In this document: positions 25,546 to 32,239 of the stretch, piece after piece | Layout of the letters: the number at the start of each line of letters is the position of its first letter | How positions within the stretch are numbered: position 1 is the stretch's first letter | NCBI GenBank assembly: GCA_043738425.1 | Contig: JAYUGJ010000015.1 | Span: 51,323-115,322, forward strand | Direction: 5' to 3' | Length of the DNA stretch: 64,000 nucleotides | Origin: PBB1 sp043738425 | GTDB taxonomy: Bacteria > Pseudomonadota > Gammaproteobacteria > Burkholderiales > Burkholderiaceae_C | Notes under the pieces: generated by a model | Databases searched by the model: none | What the model saw: the letters and a program-made list of their open reading frames with translations, nothing else | What the model was told of the DNA's origin: nothing | Program-made: the position numbers and the translations under genes

Positions 25546-26114
25546 GGCGCATCGGCCTGTTCGGCGGCAGTTTCGACCCGGTGCACAACGCCCATGTGGC
25601 GCTGGCCACCTCGGCATTGAAGCAACTCGCGCTCGACCAGGTGCGTTGGATTCCTGCCGGCCAGCCCTGGCAAAAAACGCGTGTGTTGACCGCGGCAGTG
25701 CACCGCACGGCGATGGTCGCGCTGGCGATTGCCGCCGAGCCGCGGTTTGTGCTGGATGCGCTGGAGTTGCAACGCGATGGGCCCAGCTACACCCTGGACA
25801 CCGTGCGCGAGCTGCAAGCCGTGCAGCCTGCAGCGCACTGGTTTTTGTTGCTCGGGCAAGACCAGCATGCCGGGTTTTCGAGTTGGCACGGCGCAGCCGA
25901 ACTGTCGCAGTTGGTGACGCTGGCCGTGGCGCAGCGGCCAGGCTCGCCGGAGCCTAAAAACCTGGCACCGGCAGCGGTGATCGCGGTGGAACTATCGCCG
26001 ATGGCGTTGTCCGCCACGCAGGTGCGCGCGCGCTCGGCGGCGGGTTTGCCGATTGACACGATGGTGCCGCCGCAGGTCGCGCGCTATATTGATCTACACG
26101 GTTTGTACCGCTAA
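25542..26114 (+). CDS. nadD: Nicotinate-nucleotide adenylyltransferase
   Basis: NadD adenylates nicotinic acid mononucleotide in NAD synthesis. The 190-residue protein starts with TTG in a TTGA overlap with the hemF stop (MRRIGLFGGSFDPVHNAHVA). GGSFDPVHNAH is the nucleotidyltransferase (T/H)xGH-type motif, and the C-terminal LSATQVRARSA is the family's ISSTxIR-like motif. Length is normal. No in-frame ATG fits the conserved N-terminus, so TTG is well supported. Coupling to hemF, and to rsfS downstream, matches the common betaproteobacterial order. Confidence 0.95.
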   Translation: MRRIGLFGGSFDPVHNAHVALATSALKQLALDQVRWIPAGQPWQKTRVLTAAVHRTAMVALAIAAEPRFVLDALELQRDGPSYTLDTVRELQAVQPAAHWFLLLGQDQHAGFSSWHGAAELSQLVTLAVAQRPGSPEPKNLAPAAVIAVELSPMALSATQVRARSAAGLPIDTMVPPQVARYIDLHGLYR

Positions 26115-26192
26115 GTCGTAACGGCCGGCGGCTCAACCCACCACCTACCCAAGCGTTTCATTGCACGCGCCACCGAGCGCACCAGGAGCTGA

Positions 26193-27113
26193 ATGGACAT
26201 CAAAAAATTGCAACGCGTCATCGTCGATGGGCTGGAAGACGTGAAGGGCCAGAACATCGTGGTGTTCGATACGGAACACCTGTCGTCGCTGTTCGAGCGG
26301 GTCATCATCGCTTCGGGTACCAGCAACCGGCAAACGAAATCGCTGGCCGCCAGCGTGCGCGATGCAGTCAAAGAAGCCGGCTACCCGGTGCCGCGCACCG
26401 AGGGCGAAAGCAACGGCGAATGGATCATCGTCGACTGCGGCGCAGCGGTCGTGCACCTGATGCAGCCGAATATCCGCGAGTACTACCACCTCGAAGAAAT
26501 TTGGGGCGACAAGCCGGTCAAGTTGAAGCTCGACACCGCGCCCAAGCGGTTGGTCAAAGCCGAAGAAGTAGACGAACCGGTGGCCGCCAAAACGAAGTTG
26601 AAGACCACCGCCAAGGCACCTGCGAAAAAAGCACCTGCGCGCACCTCGGCCGCAGTCAACGCGGCAGGCCGCGCGCCGGTGAAAAAAGTGCCGACAAGTA
26701 AATCCACGGCAACCAAAGCCGCGGCTACCACAGCGCCGACGCGCAAAGCCAGCGCACCAGCAGCCGATGAAGTTGTCGCAAAGCGGCGCTCGCCGGCCGC
26801 TAAAACTGGCGCGTCTACGACGCGTGCGACCGCCGCGAAAACCGGTGTGACCCGCACGGTAGGCACCAAATCGGGCGCTGCGGTGGTGGCGAAAACGCCA
26901 GCCCGCAAATCGGCATTGGCACCGTCGGCACGGGTGGCCAAAAAGGCACCGGTTCAGGTGATGGCGGTGAATAAGCCATCGACCAAGAAGGCGGCGAGTG
27001 CACGCGCTGCGGTCAACGCGGCACCGACCAAAAGGCCACCAGCCAAAAAGGCCAGCGGCATCAAAGCGGTGGCACCAAGAGCGGCCACCAAGAAAGCGCC
27101 GCGCGGCAAGTGA
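26193..27113 (+). CDS. rsfS: Ribosomal silencing factor RsfS with a long histone-H1-like tail
   Basis: RsfS binds ribosomal protein uL14 and blocks subunit joining when nutrients are short. The core is residues 1-117: VIVDGLEDVKGQNIVVFDTE, FERVIIASGTSNRQTKSLAA and WIIVDCGAAVVHLMQPNIRE followed by YYHLEEIWGD. The ordinary protein ends there (105-130 residues). Here about 180 more residues are rich in Lys, Ala, Thr and Pro, with repeats like A-P-A-K-K-A-P-A, resembling histone H1. This tail would be strongly basic and disordered, so RNA or DNA binding is plausible. AGGAG precedes the ATG. The stop overlaps rlmH by GTGA. Confidence 0.95.
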   Translation: MDIKKLQRVIVDGLEDVKGQNIVVFDTEHLSSLFERVIIASGTSNRQTKSLAASVRDAVKEAGYPVPRTEGESNGEWIIVDCGAAVVHLMQPNIREYYHLEEIWGDKPVKLKLDTAPKRLVKAEEVDEPVAAKTKLKTTAKAPAKKAPARTSAAVNAAGRAPVKKVPTSKSTATKAAATTAPTRKASAPAADEVVAKRRSPAAKTGASTTRATAAKTGVTRTVGTKSGAAVVAKTPARKSALAPSARVAKKAPVQVMAVNKPSTKKAASARAAVNAAPTKRPPAKKASGIKAVAPRAATKKAPRGK

Positions 27114-27577
27114 AGCTGCTGTTGGTGGCGGTGGGCCAACGCACGCCTGCATGGGCCGAGGCGGCGTACGGCGACTACGCCAAACGCTTTCCGCCGGAAT
27201 GCCGGCTCGAACTGAAAGCGGTGAAAGCCGAGGCGCGCAGCGGCAAGACCGCCGATCAGCTGATGGCTGCAGAAGCGGCCCGCATCGAACTGGCGCTGCC
27301 CAAGGGCGCGCGCCGGGTTGTGCTCGATGAACACGGTGCACGGTGGACCACGCTGCAGTTGTCGCAGCGCTTGACGGCGTGGATGCACGACGGCCGCGAT
27401 GTGGCGCTGATCGTCGGCGGCCCCGATGGGCTGGCTGCACCACTCAAAGCCAGCGCCGATGAAACGTTGCGTTTGTCTGATTTGACGCTGCCGCACGCCT
27501 TCGTGCGCGTGCTGCTGGCCGAGGCGCTGTACCGCGCCTGGACGGTGACCATCAACCATCCGTACCACCGCGAATGA
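27110..27577 (+). CDS. rlmH: 23S rRNA pseudouridine-1915 N3-methyltransferase
   Basis: RlmH, a SPOUT methyltransferase, methylates pseudouridine 1915 in the 70S decoding-centre helix. The 155-residue protein starts at GTG overlapping the rsfS stop (MKLLLVAVGQRTPAWAEAAY). The S-adenosylmethionine knot is seen in VALIVGGPDGL and in SDLTLPHAFVRVLLAEALYR, and the end NHPYHRE is diagnostic. Adjacency with rsfS is conserved widely, linking ribosome maturation and silencing. It overlaps maf by ATGA. Confidence 0.96.
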   Translation: MKLLLVAVGQRTPAWAEAAYGDYAKRFPPECRLELKAVKAEARSGKTADQLMAAEAARIELALPKGARRVVLDEHGARWTTLQLSQRLTAWMHDGRDVALIVGGPDGLAAPLKASADETLRLSDLTLPHAFVRVLLAEALYRAWTVTINHPYHRE

Positions 27578-28341
27578 AGCCGCGCGGCTTCATCACGAAA
27601 GCGGCCAGCGCAGCGCCAAACGCACGCCACGACTTCGTTTATCTCGCGTCGCAAAGCCCGCGCCGCCGCCAGTTGCTCGAACAAATCGGTGTGCGCTGTG
27701 AGTTGCTTTTGCCCGCTGCGTCCGAAGATGCTGAGGGCCTGGAGGCCGAGCGTGCCGGAGAACTGCCGCTGGCCTATGTGCAGCGGGTCACTCTGGCCAA
27801 GCTGCAGGCGGCCGAACAGCGGTTGCGTCGACGCGGCTTGCCGCCAGCCCCCATTCTTTGTTCAGACACCACCGTGGCGTTGGGTCGGCGGCTGTTCGGC
27901 AAGCCCGCCGATGCGGCCGATGCGGTCGCCACCCTGCAGCAGTTGAGCGGCCGCACGCACCGGGTCATTACGGCGGTGGCAGTGGCGCCCAATGCAGAGG
28001 TGCAACTGTCCCCTCGCCCCTCTGGGGAGAGGGCCGGGGTGAGGGGTAGTCCGCCGCCGCAGTCGTGCACCGCAACCCCCGCCCCCGCCCTGTCTCAGGG
28101 TGACAGGAAGCCTGTGCCCATAGCCATCAGCACCTCGCACGTCACTTTCGCCGAGCTCGATGCCGACACCATCGCGCGCTATGTCGCCAGCGGTGAGCCG
28201 TTCGGCAAAGCCGGTGCCTATGCCATTCAAGGTGCGGCTGGTGCCTGGGTTGTGCGCATCGCTGGCAGCTACACCGGCATCATGGGTTTGCCGCTGTACG
28301 AGACCGCGGTGTTGTTGCGCGCAGCGGGTGTGCGCTGGTGA
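27574..28341 (+). CDS. maf: Maf-family nucleoside triphosphate pyrophosphatase with an inserted repeat
   Basis: Maf enzymes hydrolyse non-canonical or pyrimidine triphosphates. The N-terminal signature YLASQSPRRRQLLEQIG (23-39) and SDTTVALG (97-104, general-base Asp at 98) are present, as is the C-terminal GAYAIQGAAGAWVVRIAGSY. The K-A-G-A-Y-A-I-Q-G pattern fits the dTTP/UTP-type (YhdE) group. Odd: residues 144-181 form an extra 38-residue Pro/Ser/Arg-rich segment absent from the family, encoded by a palindromic repeat at 28009-28046 and flanking DNA. It stays in frame, so the protein is probably still made; activity is uncertain. Confidence 0.9.
   Translation: MKPRGFITKAASAAPNARHDFVYLASQSPRRRQLLEQIGVRCELLLPAASEDAEGLEAERAGELPLAYVQRVTLAKLQAAEQRLRRRGLPPAPILCSDTTVALGRRLFGKPADAADAVATLQQLSGRTHRVITAVAVAPNAEVQLSPRPSGERAGVRGSPPPQSCTATPAPALSQGDRKPVPIAISTSHVTFAELDADTIARYVASGEPFGKAGAYAIQGAAGAWVVRIAGSYTGIMGLPLYETAVLLRAAGVRW
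28009..28046. repeat. GC-rich palindromic repeat inside maf
   Basis: An 11-bp stem (28010-28020 pairs with 28036-28046, with one G-T wobble) frames a G/C-rich loop. The same kind of C-run/G-run element is widely dispersed in proteobacterial genomes, translating as a Ser-Pro-Arg-Pro-Ser-Gly-Glu-Arg string. Just downstream, at 28089-28107, is a second 6-bp inverted repeat (CCTGTC/GACAGG). Confidence 0.8.
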
Positions 28342-28355
28342 GTACGCGGTAGGAC

Positions 28356-28421
28356 GCGACACAAGCGCGACACAAGCGAGACACATGCGCGACACATGCG
28401 CGACACAAGCGCGACAAGACC
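28356..28421. repeat. 11-bp tandem array, six units
   Basis: Six 11-base units with consensus GCGACACAAGC occupy the maf-rng gap: exact copies at 28356-28366, 28367-28377 and 28400-28410, variants (one or two changes) at 28378-28388 and 28389-28399, and a degraded sixth at 28411-28421. Possible tandem slippage product or protein-binding array. Confidence 0.9.
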
Positions 28422-28481
28422 GCCACAAAAGCGCGGCACCGGCATCGTTGCAAGCGAAATCGCTCGAATACCATCGGTTGC

Positions 28482-29990
28482 ATGCAAGACATATTGATCA
28501 ATTGGACGCCGCAAGAAACCCGTGTAGCGGTGGTTGAACACGGCGCAGTGCAAGACCTGCACGTCGAACGCACGCTCGAGCGCGGGCTGGTCGGCAACAT
28601 CTATGCGGGCCGCGTCGCGCGGGTGTTGCCGGGCATGCAATCGGCGTTTATCGACATCGGGCTGGAGCGCGCCGCGTTCTTGCACGTGGCCGATGTGCAA
28701 TTGGCGAGCGACCATCCGAAGCACAGCGTGGTGGTGGGTGCCAGCGTGCCGGGTGCGGCGGTCGCGCCGCCACCGCCGATCGAGCGGCTGGTCTTCGAAG
28801 GCCAAACCATGACGGTGCAAGTCATCAAAGACCCGATCGGCACCAAAGGCGCGCGGCTCACCACGCAAATCAGCATTGCCGGCCGGTTGCTGGTGTTTTT
28901 GCCGCAAGACGACCACATCGGCATCAGCCAAAAAATCGGCTCGCATGAGCTGCGTGAGCAGCTGCGCAGCCGCATGAACGCGCTGGTGCAGTTGCCGGAG
29001 GGCGCGGGTTCAACCGGCGGGTTCATCTTGCGCACGAATGCCGAAGAAGCCAGTGACGCCGAGCTGACCGACGACATCACCTACCTGCGCAAAACCTGGA
29101 AGGCGATCCGCGAGCGCAGTTTCAAGTCGCCGCCGGGCACCACGCTGCACCAGGATCTGAGTTTGGTCGAACGCGTGTTGCGTGACCTCGCGCACGATGA
29201 AACCCAAACCATACGCATCGACTCGAAACAGCAATACGACGCGTTGAAAACATTTGGCGAGGCCTACACGCCGACGGCAGTCGGCAAGCTCGAGTGGTAC
29301 CAAGGCGAGCGGCCGATCTTCGATCTGTTCAACATCGACGAGGAAATTGCGAAAGCGTTGCAGCGCCGGGTTGATTTGAAATCGGGCGGCTATCTGGTGA
29401 TCGATCAAACCGAAGCCCTCACCACGGTCGATGTGAATACGGGCGGCTACGTTGGCGCACGCAACTTCGACGACACGATTTTCAAAACCAACCTGGAGGC
29501 CAGTCAGGCGGTTGCGCGCCAACTGCGCCTGCGCAATCTGGGCGGCATCGTCATCGTCGATTTCATCGACATGTCGCGCGAAGAGCACCAGGACGCGGTG
29601 CTGGCGGAGTTCAAAAAACAACTCGCGCGTGACCGCACCAAAGTCAATGTGAGCGGCTTCACGCAACTGGGCTTGGTCGAGTTGACACGCAAGCGCACCC
29701 GCGAATCGCTGGCCCACATGTTGTGCGAGCCGTGCCCGACCTGCGCCGGCCGCGGGCAGGTGAAAACCGCGCGCAGCGTGTGCTACGACATCCTGCGCGA
29801 AATACTGCGCGAGGCGAAGCAGTTCAACCCGAAAGAGTTTCGCGTGATCGCCACGCCTGCGGTCATCGAGATGCTGCTCGACGAGGAGAGCCAACACCTT
29901 GCGGGCCTGAGCGACTTCATAGGCAAACCGATCTCGCTGCGCGCCGAAGGTACCGGCTCACAAGAACACTACGACATCGTGTTGATGTAG
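28482..29990 (+). CDS. rng: Ribonuclease G (RNase E/G family)
   Basis: An endoribonuclease processing 16S rRNA 5' ends and decaying mRNA. The 502-residue protein begins MQDILINWTPQETRVAVVE, then an S1-like region (GLVGNIYAGRVARVLPGMQS). The metal-binding catalytic pocket is in VDVNTGGYVGARNFDD and IVIVDFIDMSREEHQDAV. The Zn-link is CEPCPTCAGRGQV near 412-424. It lacks RNase E's long C-terminal scaffold, so it is RNase G. It closes the yebC-to-rng operon, 140 bases after maf with a tandem array in that gap. Confidence 0.96.
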   Translation: MQDILINWTPQETRVAVVEHGAVQDLHVERTLERGLVGNIYAGRVARVLPGMQSAFIDIGLERAAFLHVADVQLASDHPKHSVVVGASVPGAAVAPPPPIERLVFEGQTMTVQVIKDPIGTKGARLTTQISIAGRLLVFLPQDDHIGISQKIGSHELREQLRSRMNALVQLPEGAGSTGGFILRTNAEEASDAELTDDITYLRKTWKAIRERSFKSPPGTTLHQDLSLVERVLRDLAHDETQTIRIDSKQQYDALKTFGEAYTPTAVGKLEWYQGERPIFDLFNIDEEIAKALQRRVDLKSGGYLVIDQTEALTTVDVNTGGYVGARNFDDTIFKTNLEASQAVARQLRLRNLGGIVIVDFIDMSREEHQDAVLAEFKKQLARDRTKVNVSGFTQLGLVELTRKRTRESLAHMLCEPCPTCAGRGQVKTARSVCYDILREILREAKQFNPKEFRVIATPAVIEMLLDEESQHLAGLSDFIGKPISLRAEGTGSQEHYDIVLM

Positions 29991-30114
29991 GTCGGTGTCG
30001 GCATGCCGCGGCGACTGAGCGCGGCGGATCGATTGCGGTTGCTCAACTGATTCGGCTTGCGAAACAAGTTGCTTGCGTAAGCGTGCGCGTTGCCATGCGC
30101 GCACCACTGGTGGA

Positions 30115-31011
30115 TCAACCCGGCGCGGCAGGCTTGAAAGCGGCGCGGATGCTGCGGATCAGCGGGCCTGCCAGGTGGTGGCGGATGGCCAGCGGCAACG
30201 TTTTGACGATTTGCGCCGGGTCGCTGGCACACGCGAGGTGAGGCTCGAGCGCGCCTACCGGCTGGCCGTTGCGGGCGATGACGAAGTAGGGCGCTTTGGT
30301 GGTGGGGTCGAAGTCGCCGAGCTTCATGACTTCAGCGACGTAGGCCCAGCGCGATTTGTCGGTCGTGTTTTCGTAGGTTTTGTGCAGCAGCAACGACGAA
30401 AAAACCACGACATCGCCTTCGTTGGCGTCGATGAAAACTTTGCCGCTGTCGGCCGCGTCATAGCGTTCGGATTCCACCGCGACCACGTGCTTGCCAACGC
30501 GCCGGTGGCTGTGGCGGCGGCCGCGGTGGCTGCCCGGAATGACGCACAACCCGCCATTGTTTTCGCGGTTTTCGCTCAGTGCTATCCAGACCTCGAAGTG
30601 CGGTTGTGGCAGCAAGTCATAGCCGGTGTCGGTGTGCCAGTCGAACACGCCCGAGGCCGGGCCTTTGGCCACTGCCTGATCCCACCGCACCCACAGGTCT
30701 GGGCCGGTGATGGGCACCAGGAAATCAATCAGGGTGCGCTGGCTGACGAAGCGCCGCACCAGTTCGCTGCGGCGATAAATCTCGCTGTAGAACTGCATCG
30801 AGCCGGCGCTGTTGGGCTCGACCCGGTGCGCGTTTTTGCCTTCGTAGCTTTGGCACTCTGCGATGAAGTCGCGCATCTCGCCGTGGCTGAACATTTGCCG
30901 CGCGACGATGTAGCCGTCGCGTTCGAACTGTTGCGCGCGCTCTGCCGCGGTGGGCGCACGCAGCGCGGCGTTGGTCGTGTCGTCAGCTGCCATCCCGATG
31001 TCCATGCGCAT
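30115..31011 (-). CDS. Phytanoyl-CoA dioxygenase (PhyH) family protein
   Basis: An iron/2-oxoglutarate oxygenase of 298 residues. The N-terminal FERDGYIVARQMFSHGEMRD is the PhyH opening. The iron triad is H126 and D128 in FDWHTDTGYD, plus H210 in SLLLHKTYEN; the 2-oxoglutarate arginine is R221 in KSRWAYVAE. C-V-I-P-G-S-H-R-G is also standard. Bacterial members act on varied small molecules, so the substrate is unknown. AGGA lies 5 bases before the ATG at 31011. It is unrelated in sequence order to the other dioxygenase at 2755. Confidence 0.85.
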   Translation of the reverse strand: MRMDIGMAADDTTNAALRAPTAAERAQQFERDGYIVARQMFSHGEMRDFIAECQSYEGKNAHRVEPNSAGSMQFYSEIYRRSELVRRFVSQRTLIDFLVPITGPDLWVRWDQAVAKGPASGVFDWHTDTGYDLLPQPHFEVWIALSENRENNGGLCVIPGSHRGRRHSHRRVGKHVVAVESERYDAADSGKVFIDANEGDVVVFSSLLLHKTYENTTDKSRWAYVAEVMKLGDFDPTTKAPYFVIARNGQPVGALEPHLACASDPAQIVKTLPLAIRHHLAGPLIRSIRAAFKPAAPG

Positions 31012-31168
31012 TCCTATCCTGAAAGTTGCGATCTGCTCGCGCGTTGCGATCCCCGAAAAATCAGTCTACCGGTTGCCGTGCGCCGTCCATCGGTGCGCTG
31101 CACGTCCGGTCGGTGGCGGCCAGCGCGGCGCGTGCCATGCGTCACGTCCCGCGGCGACAGCTTTGCAT

Positions 31169-32221
31169 TCAAGCGAGCAATTGCCGTGCAACGCCGGCCA
31201 AGGTCGCCGCGTCGCCATTCGCCGGTTCGACCAACCGGGCGGCTGAAAAACCAGCGTAATTGCGTTGCATCGATTGCAGGTAAACCGGGTCGTAGTGGTT
31301 CAGCAGCAGTTCATGCACCACGCTGGCGATGTGGCCCGCCCGCGCGATGTGCTGCCACCGGTCGATGACCTCGTTGCCGCGCAGTGCACGCAACGCATCG
31401 AGGCGCTCGCAAAAAGTGGGCACGTCTTTGACGAAAAAGTCGTAGTCCTGCATCAGCAGCGCAACGCGGGCATCGGCGGTCAGCTCCAGGCGCACGCAGG
31501 GCGCAGCGCGCATGCGCTCAATCAGTTTTTCGGGCACCCGCAGCTCGCCGACTTTGCGGCTTTCGCTTTCTACCCACACCGGGCGCGACGCATCGAACCG
31601 GCGCATCGCGTTCCACAAGCAGCTGTCGAAATGTTTCTGCGTGGGCTGTGGGCTGCCAGGCACCAAGCCCAGCACCGACCCACGGTGGTTGGCCAGGCCT
31701 TCCAAATCAAGCACCTGCGCGCCTTGCAATTGCAGCGCATTGAGCAAGCGGCTTTTGCCCGACCCGGTTTTGCCGCAGATCACCCGCCAGTCGATCGTTG
31801 CAGGTTGCAATTCCAGTGCGTCCATCACCGCGCGCCGGTACGCGCGGTAGCCGCCTTCCAGCAACTGCACCCGAAAACCGATCTGGCCCAACACCAATGC
31901 GAGCGATGCACTGCGCTGGCCGCCGCGCCAGCAATACACCAGCGGCTGCCAGTCTTTCGGTTTGTCTTGCGCATGGCGTTCGATATGACCGGCCACATTG
32001 CGCGCTACCAACACCGCGCCGCGCTTGCGTGCATCGAACGCCGAGATCTGCTTGTACTCGGTGCCGACCAGCGCACGCTCGGTGTCCGACAGGCTCGGCC
32101 AGTTGACCGCCCCGGGCAGCTGGTCGAGTGCGAATTCGCCTTCAGAGCGCGCATCGATGATGGCGTCGTAGCGGTCGAGCTGCGCCAGGCAGGCGTCGGC
32201 AGCGACCGGAGTCAGCGGCAT
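31169..32221 (-). CDS. mnmH: tRNA 2-selenouridine/geranyl-2-thiouridine synthase
   Basis: The enzyme geranylates 2-thiouridine in wobble position 34 of tRNAs and exchanges sulfur for selenium using selenophosphate. The 350-residue protein has a rhodanese domain (1-130) with active cysteine C97 in VYCWRGGQRSASLA, and a P-loop domain with CGKTGSGKSRLL (Walker A 150-157). EGLANHRGSVLG is typical. No selenophosphate synthase is nearby, so whether selenation occurs is unknown. It lies 18 bases beyond glnD on the same strand and should be read with it. Confidence 0.95.
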   Translation of the reverse strand: MPLTPVAADACLAQLDRYDAIIDARSEGEFALDQLPGAVNWPSLSDTERALVGTEYKQISAFDARKRGAVLVARNVAGHIERHAQDKPKDWQPLVYCWRGGQRSASLALVLGQIGFRVQLLEGGYRAYRRAVMDALELQPATIDWRVICGKTGSGKSRLLNALQLQGAQVLDLEGLANHRGSVLGLVPGSPQPTQKHFDSCLWNAMRRFDASRPVWVESESRKVGELRVPEKLIERMRAAPCVRLELTADARVALLMQDYDFFVKDVPTFCERLDALRALRGNEVIDRWQHIARAGHIASVVHELLLNHYDPVYLQSMQRNYAGFSAARLVEPANGDAATLAGVARQLLA

Positions 32222-32239
32222 GGCACCTGGCGCGGCGGG

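Noticed and set aside
28356..28421. CRISPR-like array
   Set aside because: Units are 11 bases, contiguous and without spacers; this is a simple tandem repeat.
30005..30025. 6-bp GC stem after rng as terminator
   Set aside because: No T-run follows and the stem is short; chance hairpins of this size are common in GC-rich DNA.
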